A DNA stretch of 64,000 nt, taken from positions 744,001-808,000 of the forward strand of contig NZ_JQNF01000010.1 of NCBI RefSeq assembly GCF_000745125.1. The letters are read 5' to 3'. A model generated the notes under the pieces. It ran no database searches and was not told where the DNA came from. It saw only the letters and a list, made by a program, of their open reading frames with translations. Positions 28,227 through 36,253 of this stretch are shown here, in pieces. The DNA is from Carnobacterium jeotgali MS3 (GTDB taxonomy: Bacteria > Bacillota > Bacilli > Lactobacillales > Carnobacteriaceae). Positions within the stretch are counted from its first letter, which is position 1, and the number at the start of each line of letters is the position of its first letter. Made by a program: the position numbers and the translations under genes.

Positions 28227-28528
28227 TTTACTCAATATATGATGATGTAAACAATAGTAACCAGGCTAAAGATAGTTGAACTCTGAAAGCCAAATAACAG
28301 GTGATCTGACATTTGATAACTTTCATGAGTACAGTCGCTATTCATCACAGTTATATATGTCCTGAAGAATAGTATGTTTTATCAATGACTAATTATCTCT
28401 GATTTCATAGTCTCAGTCGCTTATATATTTTATGTAGTAAACGTTTTACATATCATTATGACGGCATTGTTGTTAAAATAACGATGTACTCTTTAACTAA
28501 TAATTACTAATTACCAGGAGGAGATAAA
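28227..28528. other. Intergenic region before the small membrane ORF
   Basis: No gene is recognisable. It holds the 15-mer CGCTATTCATCACAG at 28336 shared with the terminator at 23882, here with a decayed partner arm. Near 28436-28451 AGTAAACGTTTTACA is a loosely cre-like inverted repeat. Confidence 0.4.
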
Positions 28529-28645
28529 ATGTTATTCTTACTTTTAGCTGTTATTGGTCTCATTATCGTTGGTTGGGGTTGGTCTAAAATGGATGGTATT
28601 GCTGATTATTGGATTGATCAAGGTAAAAAAAACACTAAAAAATAA
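28529..28645 (+). CDS. 38-residue single-pass membrane protein
   Basis: The ORF has an excellent ribosome site (AGGAGGAGATAAA) and encodes a hydrophobic N-terminal helix (LFLLLAVIGLIIVGWGW) followed by an acidic then lysine-rich tail. I do not recognise a family. The strong ribosome site and clear membrane profile make it a credible small gene. Confidence 0.6.
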   Translation: MLFLLLAVIGLIIVGWGWSKMDGIADYWIDQGKKNTKK

Positions 28646-28740
28646 TGAAATGCCTATCATATAGAGTTAGGGAATTTAACGATTACTTTTTTAATTACAG
28701 AATTTAGTTTTTAACGTAAATTCCCTATTAAATTTAATAG

Positions 28741-29097
28741 TCATTTTGTTAGTTCATGACTTATGTCAATCAAATTATATATTTCTTCATTCGAAGCGGT
28801 TCCATTTAAAATAACAGTTAACCAGTGTTCCTTATTCATATGGTATGCATGGGAAAACCCTTCTTTTGAAGACAAAGGAACGACTAGCTCAGGTTCACAT
28901 TTTATGTTTAATATGTCAATAATTTCATCACCGTCTAAACCAATTTTATTTTTAGGAACACTCATGATAAGTGCATACCATTTTTTATTGTGTTTATGCC
29001 GTAGCACTTCATAACTTGGATACTTAGTCCATAAATGCTCTGAAATAGTTTTATAGTTCTCTTCTGCGTATTTTAAAATATCTGAACGAGTAGCCAT
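28741..29097 (-). CDS. MmcQ/YjbR family protein
   Basis: The 118-residue protein matches the MmcQ/YjbR family (double-wing DNA-binding-like fold). Typical features are W-x-x-Y-P-S-Y-E-V-L-R-H-x-x-N-K-K-W-Y-A-L-I in the first half and the HMNKEHWLTVIL block in the second. The cellular role is unknown. I chose ATG 29097 because GGGAGG lies seven bases upstream. It is transcribed against its neighbours at the start of the accessory region. Confidence 0.87.
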   Translation of the reverse strand: MATRSDILKYAEENYKTISEHLWTKYPSYEVLRHKHNKKWYALIMSVPKNKIGLDGDEIIDILNIKCEPELVVPLSSKEGFSHAYHMNKEHWLTVILNGTASNEEIYNLIDISHELTK

Positions 29098-29308
29098 ATT
29101 ATTGCCTCCCACAAATTTAATTACATAATATATCACAGTTTATCAAAAGGACAAAGCAGTCAATAAAGTTTAAAGTGAGCAGATGATTCATTTAAGAAGT
29201 ATAAGAATTTCACTATAGATATACGACTTTATGTACCAAATATTAAATTCATTAGGTTAATGATAGGAAGTAGGAAATGATAAAAATAATTGGGGGAAAA
29301 TTGTTTAA

Positions 29309-29839
29309 TTAATCTGCTAACGACAATCCTATAATGTCAACATCTTGAAATTTATGTAAGAGTTTTAATTCTTTGTCAACTGTATCGTATTCATACAAAT
29401 CACAAGGTGATTGCCAATTTACATTTAATTTTACTAAAACAAAATAATTTTCAACAACTTTGAATATTTGGAATTCCAAAATATCGTGTTCTATTTTTTC
29501 TGCTGATTGAAAGATTCCTGTAATTATTTCATCATTCTTAACAATAGTACCTGCAGAATCTTCAAGAGCAATGTTATTTATCTTATTAAGAACCTTATTA
29601 TTAGAAATATAAGATGAAAAACTATCTGAATCGGCATTGTATAATTTGAAATCGTCACTTATAAATGTGTCTATTTCTTCGCTATTCCAATTTGAAGAAA
29701 TCGATACATACTCTATTTTCCCAGTGGTTTCATTTCGTGTGATTAAATTTATTAATGGGCTATTAGATATTTTATAGGAGCTTAATAAAATCATAACTAT
29801 AACTATTATGGACAAAATAAATTTAATTTCTTTTTTCAT
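29309..29839 (-). CDS. Hypothetical membrane-anchored or secreted protein
   Basis: The 176-residue protein has an N-terminal hydrophobic helix (about residues 5-22) preceded by lysines, then a polar, acidic extracellular domain. There is no lipobox. No family is recognised. AAGGAGCTAGG precedes the ATG. Base composition is more AT-rich than in the core genes, as in the rest of this accessory stretch. Confidence 0.6.
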   Translation of the reverse strand: MKKEIKFILSIIVIVMILLSSYKISNSPLINLITRNETTGKIEYVSISSNWNSEEIDTFISDDFKLYNADSDSFSSYISNNKVLNKINNIALEDSAGTIVKNDEIITGIFQSAEKIEHDILEFQIFKVVENYFVLVKLNVNWQSPCDLYEYDTVDKELKLLHKFQDVDIIGLSLAD

Positions 29840-29980
29840 AATTGCCTAGCTCCTTGTGTGTATGGTTATCCTTTATTTTATATTATAACGTAGAAAATAA
29901 TTGTATGTATATGGCGTCATTTAAACCTTAATAAAAAGATAACAATAATTATATGAATTCATATAAAATTAAAAGGTATA

Positions 29981-30009
29981 CTTCTTTTAGTAATAAAAAC
30001 TAAAAGAAG
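29981..30009 (+). promoter_or_regulatory. Perfect inverted repeat immediately before a ribosome site
   Basis: CTTCTTTTAG (29981-29990) and CTAAAAGAAG (30000-30009) abut the GTAGGAG ribosome site at 30010. As RNA it would form a hairpin next to the ribosome site; as DNA it could be an operator. Confidence 0.5.
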
Positions 30010-30021
30010 GTAGGAGATAAA

Positions 30022-30219
30022 ATGGGTTTTTGGTATTTTCTAATACTCTTTGTAGGGATTGCTCTTATTGTAGTAGGTATGCTGAATAAGGATGTTTCAC
30101 GTTCAGTTAAAGTCGTAAGCATGATGTTTAGTATAGGTGTTTTATTTATTGTCATTTCGTTAATTATGTTTTTACCAGGTAGCTCTGAAATAGTCGCGCA
30201 ATTACTACAACTAAATTAA
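30022..30219 (+). CDS. 65-residue membrane protein, two helices
   Basis: Two hydrophobic segments (about residues 3-20 and 32-52) are joined by a short charged loop (LNKDVSRSVK). The ribosome site GTAGGAGATAAA is strong. No family is recognised. It has its own terminator. Confidence 0.6.
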   Translation: MGFWYFLILFVGIALIVVGMLNKDVSRSVKVVSMMFSIGVLFIVISLIMFLPGSSEIVAQLLQLN

Positions 30220-30229
30220 AAAATAAAGA

Positions 30230-30275
30230 AAAAGATAGGAACTTAGATTCTTCAAAGTAAGTTTCTATCTTTTGT
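30230..30275 (+). terminator. Terminator after the 65-residue membrane protein gene
   Basis: AAAAGATAGGAACTTA pairs with TAAGTTTCTATCTTTT with one mismatch, followed by G and mixed sequence rather than a long T-run. Confidence 0.7.
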
Positions 30276-30311
30276 AACGTGTAAAAGCAAACCAAGTTAG
30301 GACCTCTTTTA

Positions 30312-30490
30312 CGTTAATATTAACTGAGTAAACTATCCAATGCTGAATAGTTGTCTTTTAAATTTCCTTGGTCTTTCAGAAAAGAGTTTGCTAACTTTAC
30401 AAAGTATCCCAATCGATATCCTCCAATGCAAAAAACTCATTTTCTTGTTTACGCTGGTGAATCGCATACCAGTATTTTTTATTGATAATT
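30312..30490 (-). pseudogene. Decayed protein-coding fragment
   Basis: The minus strand reads a protein-like segment (KKYWYAIHQRKQENEFFALE, then DIDWDTL). After a frame change near 30402 it continues as VKLANSFLKDQGNLKDNYSA and ends at TAA. There is no start codon or ribosome site. The composition looks coding, but I do not recognise the family. Opposite-strand reading frames here are less convincing. The region 30500-30720 shows nothing else. Confidence 0.4.
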
Positions 30491-30723
30491 ATTTACTGAA
30501 AACCTTTAACTATTTTGTTAAATTCTAAATCAGATATCTAGAAATTTATAATAATTACATTTTTTTATTTGGAATTTTTTGAGATGTAAACCAGTGGTTG
30601 CTAATTGTAAACGAATAGGTGCGGTACTTTTTAGGTTGAATTTGGGATAATCAGAGTACTAACTTAAGGAAGGAAGTCTTAAAATTAATTTTTTTATTAT
30701 TAATTTAAATAGGAGAGAATTCA

Positions 30724-31191
30724 ATGAATTACTTTACAGAAGAAAAACATGATCTTGAAGGCTATATGGATAATTTAAGGACTTTAACTAAAGTACTAGA
30801 TATAGATACTCATAGTTTTTTATTAAACAACTCTTTTCATGATAGTCGTATAAGCGAAATTATATTGGTAAATAATTATAATCCAGAAGCACCAGATGAG
30901 TCTCAAGAAAGTATAGTATCTATTTCATCTGTAGCAAAGCATTGGGATAATAATATATATCAATTGTTATGGACAGATGTGACAATCTATTCTATTGATT
31001 TTGATATTTCAAGAAATAGACTATTTGAAAGTCAAAAAATTTTGTTTAACCATGGTTTAGATGAGTGGTCACATGACGAACTAACATTGCTAGATAGTGG
31101 TCGTTTAAGACACGAAATTTATTTATTTTCACAAACAACAATTATTATTGAGTGCGGTAATTTTTCTATCAAACGCATGGAGCTATTTTAA
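30724..31191 (+). CDS. Hypothetical protein
   Basis: A soluble acidic protein of 155 residues with no signal peptide. A central F-H-D-S-R-I-S-E-I segment and alternating beta strands recall small immunity-type proteins, but I cannot assign a family. AGGAGAGAATTCA precedes the ATG. No partner toxin gene is visible next to it. Confidence 0.6.
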   Translation: MNYFTEEKHDLEGYMDNLRTLTKVLDIDTHSFLLNNSFHDSRISEIILVNNYNPEAPDESQESIVSISSVAKHWDNNIYQLLWTDVTIYSIDFDISRNRLFESQKILFNHGLDEWSHDELTLLDSGRLRHEIYLFSQTTIIIECGNFSIKRMELF

Positions 31192-31300
31192 ATTACATTT
31201 AGAAATTAAGCAAAAGTCAATAAATATAGAGTCATATATGAAAAAACTTATCTAAGTGTATTCAATACCTCCTCTACATAAAACTGAAAGGAAATTATTC

Positions 31301-31513
31301 ATGAAAAATCACAAAAAAATTTTAGGCTATATTTTAATTTTAGGAGCTGTATTAATACTAGTTCGTTTACCTAATATGGTTTATCCTATACCGGATGATG
31401 ATGGAATGGATATTTATCTTTATATATTGGAAGCGATTTTAAATATAGCGAGGTATGTTGTTCTTTCCATCTTCTCTTTTGTTTTAGGAACAAATCTTGC
31501 ATTTAAGAATTAA
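31301..31513 (+). CDS. 70-residue membrane protein
   Basis: ATG 31301 follows AAAGGAAA at good spacing. The protein has two hydrophobic segments (about residues 5-22 and 42-65) separated by an acidic PIPDDDGMD loop. No family is recognised. The ISL3 element is inserted immediately after its stop codon, and its 8-bp target repeat overlaps the gene's last two codons. Confidence 0.55.
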   Translation: MKNHKKILGYILILGAVLILVRLPNMVYPIPDDDGMDIYLYILEAILNIARYVVLSIFSFVLGTNLAFKN

Positions 31514-31514
31514 A

Positions 31515-33038
31515 GGCTCTATGTCAAATAGTGTTGGTGAGTAAACTATCCAATTAAATAAAAGTTAAGGTGAAGGTTTTAAGAAGATGATTTCTTAAAG
31601 CCTTCATTTTTTATTTTTTGTAGTACAAGACAGCAGGATGCGATTACGAAAACTCGTGAAACTTCTGAAACCAAAAGCAATGCGTTTAATGACTTTAATT
31701 TTATTATTAATCCCTTCAAGCGGACCATTTGAATAAGCGTAGACAAATGTATTTTTTATAGCTGGAGCATATTTCTTTAATGTTTTAACACTCGTTTTCA
31801 TGTAAGAAGAGAGATGAATCGATGGTTCATTTAGACTAGCTATAAAAGAGTCGAAATCATTCTGATGAATAGCATAGAGTAAATCTTGATAAAAACGGTA
31901 CGTATCACGTAACATTGGATCCAACGAAATGAGGTAATCAATGACTTCCGTTTCAGATTTATAGCCTTTAAATAGACGATGATAGGCATAGCTTGTGTAG
32001 TTTAGTTTATCAGAGTCTTTTAATAGCAGTTTCCAATACTTTTTTAGTTTTCGATTGTTTTTCTTATCTTCAGGTTTGGATGTGTTGTACTGATTCATCA
32101 CTTTTATCCGTGTCTTATTTAACGAGCGACTAACTAATTGCACTAAATGAAACCGATCAATGATAATCTTAGCTTTTGGAAATAACGTGTGAATCAATGA
32201 AAAATAAGGTGTATTCATATCAATGACGATTGTTTTGACTTGGCTGCGAACCGTTAATGAATAGCGTTGGAAATGTTCTTTTAAGCAAGTTAGTCTCCGA
32301 CTAGGCAAGATACCAATGATCGAATGGTCCTTTGAATCAGCGTAAATAAAGCTTAAATTTCCTACGACAGATTTGACGGATTTAAATTCATCAAAAGAAA
32401 GGTGTTCAGGTAAAGCGTTAAAATTGATTTGGAAACTTTTAGCGAATTGTTCAATAATACGCGTAACGGTAACAGGTGACACGAAGTGTCTATTCGCTAA
32501 ATCCTTCATAGAGATTTTATCTTGCGCTTCTACAGCAATGGATTGTTTAACGGCATTTACAATAAAACAAGACCGGTCAACTTCTTTGGTTTCTGCGCTA
32601 AAGGTCGTTTGACAGTTTTTACAATAGAAACGCTGTTTCTTTAATGCTAAATAAGTAGGGTAATGGGTTGTGGGTTGTGCTATTGAGCGTCAATCGAGAG
32701 GTTTTAAAGCCATATTTAATAATCGAATAGGCGTTGTTTTCCATCCCACAATTCGCACAATGGGTAGGATGATAGGTTAATGTACCATAGAAAACTTTTG
32801 ATTGTTTTCCTTTAATCCGTTTTTCAGAACAATTATTTTTTCCAAAAGTGATATTTTTATCTTTAATATCTAAAGCAAATCGTATAGAATGAGATTGAGA
32901 CAAGTGAAAATCCTCCCTTTGAATGTGGTGTCGTAACTTTATTCTAACGGAGATTTTCGCTTGTTTCTATTTTTTTGTCATTTTATACAAAAATAGTGCT
33001 GGCGATTTTTAGTCACCAACACTAAATATTATAGAACC
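31515..33038 (-). mobile_element. ISL3-family insertion sequence, 1524 bp
   Basis: The ends GGCTCTATGTCAAATAGTG and, on the other strand, GGTTCTATAATATTTAGTG form imperfect inverted repeats that share the inner TAGTGTTGGTGA. The element is flanked by a perfect 8-bp target duplication GAATTAAA (31507-31514 and 33039-33046), typical of ISL3. It holds one transposase gene on the minus strand, now frameshifted. Confidence 0.95.
31604..32903 (-). pseudogene. ISL3-family transposase, frameshifted by a 7-bp duplication
   Basis: The N-terminal part (zinc-finger-like C-A-N-C and later C-K-N-C pairs) and the C-terminal DDE part (IVIDMNTPYFS, IIIDRFHLVQL, GPLEGINNKIK) lie in different frames. The break is a tandem copy of GGGTTGT at 32665-32671 and 32672-32678 (plus strand). 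Removing one copy restores a continuous frame of about 430 residues reading HYPTYLALKKQRFYC across the join, the usual family length. As it stands the transposase should be inactive unless a frameshift suppresses the defect. Confidence 0.92.
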
Positions 33039-33089
33039 GAATTAAATAGAAAATTTTCATTTGTTAATCGAGATAAAAGGAGACTATTT

Positions 33090-33273
33090 ATGTACTTAAT
33101 TTCTGGAACTTTATTTTTTATAACATCATTTTTTATTTTTATAGGTAACTATGTGTTAAGTGATATGTATTATGGCGAGATGAATGGTTTCATTTCAATA
33201 ATTGCTTTTATTTCTTTTCTTATGGGTATTGTTTTTTATTATGCTCACAATTCTCAAATTAATAACAATTTCG
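33090..33273 (+). pseudogene. Small membrane protein gene interrupted by IS30
   Basis: The ORF begins at ATG 33090 (AAAGGAGACTATTT upstream) and encodes two hydrophobic segments. The IS30 element enters after about 61 codons, so the present reading frame ends inside the IS at 33314 with 13 foreign residues. Joining the flanks across the IS with one copy of the TCG repeat keeps the frame open to 34424. No family is recognised. Confidence 0.6.
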
Positions 33274-34326
33274 TTTGTCAAATTAAGTTAGACAGTTCCC
33301 ACTCATTAATGTAATTTAAAAATACTTCTAACGGTGTCAGATACTGTAAAGATTTTCTTGGGATCTGATTTCTTACTGAAGCGACTGCAGAGACAAAAGA
33401 TTGATCAACTTGGTTAAAATCCATTTCTTTCGGTAAACCGTCTTTTCGAAGCAGTCCATTAGAATGCTCGTTTAAAGCTCGCTGGGATGGAGTTCCTGGA
33501 TCAGCAAAGTAAATAGCAACATCATTTAGATTACTAATGGTTTTCCAGTTGGAAAACTCTTTTCCACAATCAAACGTAATGGATTTGAAGAGATTTCTTG
33601 GAATACATTGGAACCAGTTGTTTATAGCTTCTTCAACATCTTGTGCTTTACGCCCATTGGGCTTCAAAGTAATAATGGCTTTTGAAATCCGTTCAACCAA
33701 TGTGATTACAGCACTTTTATGATGAATGCCAACAATAGTGTCTCCTTCTAGATGACCAAACTCGTCTTCAAATTGAGGATAATCCGTTAATCTTTCAGAT
33801 ATATTTCTTTTGAAAGCTTGTTTCCCTCGTTTTTCTTTATGACCGTTTGGTTTACGTTTTCCTTTCATAGGAAGAGTTGTTTGATCAAAGAGCCCTTGTT
33901 TGAACTGTCGGTACAAGGTGCGTGAGGAACAAGCGATGAACCTTTCTGCACGACCAATAATCACATCTGGAGTCCATCCTTGAGCAACCATCTTTTGAAT
34001 ATATTCTTGTTGGTCATTGGGTAAGGTAATAGGATGTCTACCGCAGCGCTTCTTATTTTCTTTGTATTGTTTAAAGTAATCAAGAGCCGTGTAACCTTTC
34101 CTTAGGAAAGTAACTACGTTATGAATCGTCTGACGTGAACGGCCAATGTAGGTGGCAATTTTCAAAACAGAAATTTTTTGATGGAAATAAGCTTCTATCA
34201 TTACAAGTTCTTCAGTGGTAAGATGGGTGTAGGTCATTCGTGATCACTCCTATGTTTTCTTTGGTCGGAAATACATTTTGAGTGTACCACGAATGGCTTT
34301 TTTATTTGTCTAGCTTAATTTTACAA
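33274..34326 (-). mobile_element. IS30-family insertion sequence, about 1.05 kb
   Basis: Inverted ends are TTGTCAAATTAAGTTAGACA (from 33275) and, from the right, TTGTAAAATTAAGCTAGACA (ending 34326), 18 of 20 identical. The flanks suggest a 3-bp duplication TCG (33271-33273 and 34327-34329), within the 2-4 bp usual for IS30. One-base uncertainty remains at the left edge. A single intact transposase gene lies inside. Confidence 0.88.
33278..34237 (-). CDS. IS30-family transposase
   Basis: The 319-residue protein has the N-terminal helix-turn-helix (LTTEELVMIEAYF, then SVLKIATYIGRSRQTIHNVV). The catalytic DDE core is seen as HLEGDTIVG, SITFDCGKEF and LNEHSNGLLRK. It is full length and uninterrupted, so the element may still be mobile. 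Its stop codon lies within the left terminal repeat region. Confidence 0.95.
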   Translation of the reverse strand: MTYTHLTTEELVMIEAYFHQKISVLKIATYIGRSRQTIHNVVTFLRKGYTALDYFKQYKENKKRCGRHPITLPNDQQEYIQKMVAQGWTPDVIIGRAERFIACSSRTLYRQFKQGLFDQTTLPMKGKRKPNGHKEKRGKQAFKRNISERLTDYPQFEDEFGHLEGDTIVGIHHKSAVITLVERISKAIITLKPNGRKAQDVEEAINNWFQCIPRNLFKSITFDCGKEFSNWKTISNLNDVAIYFADPGTPSQRALNEHSNGLLRKDGLPKEMDFNQVDQSFVSAVASVRNQIPRKSLQYLTPLEVFLNYINEWELSNLI

Positions 34327-34396
34327 TCGGCGCAAATAAAAAATCAGGTTATTTCAGTAAGATAAAATCACTATTAATAACAGGGAGATATGGGAT

Positions 34397-34576
34397 ATGG
34401 AAAATTTTTGGCCTTTTATATTAAGTCTATTACCTATTTTAGGAGCTTTAGCTGTTGTTAGATATGATATTGATAAATTAGAAAAGCGATTGGGGAAAAA
34501 AATAAATGATTTAGAAAAAGAAGTTAAGCGATTAAATAACTTAGGTAATGGGAAAATAGATAACAATGATAAATAA
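34397..34576 (+). CDS. 59-residue membrane protein with coiled-coil tail
   Basis: ATG 34397 follows AGGGAGATATGGGAT. The product has one hydrophobic N-terminal helix (FWPFILSLLPILGALAVV) and a highly charged helical tail (DKLEKRLGKKINDLEKEVKR) that looks like a coiled coil. No family is recognised. Its stop overlaps the start of the next tiny ORF. Confidence 0.6.
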   Translation: MENFWPFILSLLPILGALAVVRYDIDKLEKRLGKKINDLEKEVKRLNNLGNGKIDNNDK

Positions 34577-34679
34577 ACTAGTAGAAAGAACAAAAAGGAA
34601 CTGGGAAAATAGAAAATGGTTTATTTATGGAGCAACTATCTCGTTTGTGGTTGAAGAAATATGGAGAATACTGAAATGA
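34566..34679 (+). CDS. 37-residue ORF overlapping the preceding gene
   Basis: The ORF starts at ATG within the end of the previous gene (11-bp overlap), which suggests translational coupling. It encodes a basic N-terminus (NKLVERTKRNWENRKW) and a short hydrophobic stretch (FIYGATISFVVEEIW). It overlaps by ATGA-type contact with an 11-codon lysine-rich ORF (34675-34710). No family is recognised; function and even expression are uncertain. Confidence 0.4.
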   Translation: MINKLVERTKRNWENRKWFIYGATISFVVEEIWRILK

Positions 34680-34695
34680 AAAAATCAGGCGCTAA

Positions 34696-34740
34696 GATAA
34701 AAAAGAAATAAAGTATTAAAAGCTTTATTTCTTTTTTATC
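34696..34740. terminator. Terminator with an 18-bp perfect stem
   Basis: GATAAAAAAGAAATAAAG (34696-34713) and CTTTATTTCTTTTTTATC (34723-34740) are perfect inverted repeats around a nine-base loop. It ends the small-ORF cluster and could also serve the minus-strand gene beyond. Confidence 0.85.
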
Positions 34741-34783
34741 TTACCTATATGTACGCCCATACTATTAAACAGTTTCTTTCTAT

Positions 34784-35317
34784 TTATTGGCGCATAGACG
34801 ACGGATGATGTTTGTATATCTCTTCAAGGAACGTATTGATTTTATTTTGATTTCCCAATACTCTTTTAGGAATTATGTAAGCTGAGATGGAGGAATTGTA
34901 AATATAGATGTACTCACCCGTTTCTTCTACTTTGTTTACGTCACTCCAAGGCGTCTTCGTCTCACTAGCCGTGCTGGTTTCAATTATCGCTTCATCTGTT
35001 AAAAAGAGTTTTCTTTTCTGTAATAAATTTTTATTATTTCCTTCTTTAAGCATTTTTTTAATATTTCTTCCCATTTCCCAATTGAAATAATTTGGATAAA
35101 AAACTAGCCAAATTACACTCATAATACTAAATACAGTTATCCAATACCACATAGATATTTCTGAAAACTTTACAAGTGCAAGTGTAGCTATTAAGAAAAC
35201 AAAGGGACCTAGTGTCCTTTGTAAGATTAAACTTCTTTTTACTGAAACGGACGAGTTAGCGTGCTCAATATTAAAATTCACATAATCTTCTTCCAATAAT
35301 TCAAATTCGATTTCCAT
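34784..35317 (-). CDS. YcxB-like membrane protein
   Basis: The 177-residue protein has two adjacent hydrophobic helices (about residues 33-50 and 56-74) and a soluble C-terminal domain with the pattern seen in YcxB-like proteins (LTDEAI.E.S....T.W.DV.KVEET.EYIYIY). The function of the family is unknown. GGGAGATGCTAG precedes the ATG. Confidence 0.75.
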   Translation of the reverse strand: MEIEFELLEEDYVNFNIEHANSSVSVKRSLILQRTLGPFVFLIATLALVKFSEISMWYWITVFSIMSVIWLVFYPNYFNWEMGRNIKKMLKEGNNKNLLQKRKLFLTDEAIIETSTASETKTPWSDVNKVEETGEYIYIYNSSISAYIIPKRVLGNQNKINTFLEEIYKHHPSSMRQ

Positions 35318-35397
35318 CTAGCATCTCCCTAATATGAACAAATTTAAAAATTAATGTTAACCAATAAAGCTAGGTGACAAAAACAGTTCTAAAAAAG

Positions 35398-35684
35398 TTA
35401 TTCGCTTAAATGATCAATAAATTGTTTCGCTTCAAGTAGTCCGGCTCCGGTGGCGGATCTATACTCTTTAATAGCCTTAATTTTATTTCCTTCTGAGATG
35501 AGTTCTAAAAGAGTTGATTTTAGATCATCATTTATTAAGCCAGGTAAGCCAACGTGTGTAGCGACACTATCCAGTTTTTTTTCATCTGATAAAGTTCCGC
35601 TTTTAACTGACTAATACTTAAAGTAAGAGACAGTAATAATAGAAATGCTCCTGCCAGAAGTAAGAAAATAACGATAAAATTCAT
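35398..35684 (-). pseudogene. Small membrane protein with ribosomal L7/L12 C-terminal-like domain, frameshifted
   Basis: From ATG 35684 (AAGGAAATGGAAA upstream) the frame gives an N-terminal membrane helix (IVIFLLLAGAFLLLLSL). After the ATG in QMKKN it hits a tract of eight A and shifts. The +1 frame continues with LINDDLKSTLLELISEGNKI and AIKEYRSATGAGLLEAKQFI, an L7/L12 C-terminal-like helix pattern, and stops at 35398. A ninth A would give one 95-residue protein. Either the gene is broken by homopolymer slippage or the sequence has a one-base error. Confidence 0.75.
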
Positions 35685-35739
35685 TTTTCCATTTCCTTAT
35701 AAGTAGTCGTATTGCCAAAAGTTTGTCATTAATTAGAGC

Positions 35740-36123
35740 TTAAAGGGGATAAAGAGCAGAATTAATTCTAGCCATTAAATATTCATTAGCATATTTCCCG
35801 TTTCTTATTGCTGCTAGTCGTTTAAGCCCTTCTTTTTCAAATCCAAATCTTTCATACAAATGTATAGCGTGTTCGTTGTCTTCAAATACAGTGAGTTCAA
35901 GCCTAACAAGCATTAACCAGTTGTCTGCTACATCGATAACTGCATCTAATAAAGCCGTGCCCACCCCTTGGTTTTGGTAATCTTTATGAATCATTATGCC
36001 AATGCTTCCGCTATGACGAGTACGATGGTTGCCATGTACAGATAACCCTGCAGTTCCTATGATTATTTCTTCTTTATTTTTAAGCGTTGAAATAGCAACA
36101 AACTGATGTTGATTAGCGTCCAT
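35740..36123 (-). pseudogene. GNAT-family acetyltransferase, probably N-terminally truncated
   Basis: The 127 residues hold the acetyl-CoA-binding core of a GNAT enzyme (IGIMIHKDYQNQGVGTALLDAV, R/Q-x-x-G-x-G/A type loop) and the C-terminal E-N-x-x-A-I-x-L-Y-x-x-x-G-F motif. The first strands and helices of the fold, about 40-50 residues, are missing. The frame remains open 13 codons upstream of the ATG, to a TGA just before AGGAGG, and that stretch also reads like GNAT sequence. The gene therefore seems to have lost its 5' part. Confidence 0.65.
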
Positions 36124-36253
36124 ATTAATAACAAAATCTTCGTTCTGTTGTATTCCTCCTCAAAAGTGTAATCTAATATAAAATTATTGCTATTTAATAA
36201 TGTTATTATACAGTTTATTCGCTTGCAAAAGCAGGTTAATGAATCATATAATT

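Noticed and set aside
30340-30528. A 62-codon plus-strand frame
   Set aside because: No ribosome site. The opposite strand reads more protein-like, so I treat it as the shadow of a decayed gene.
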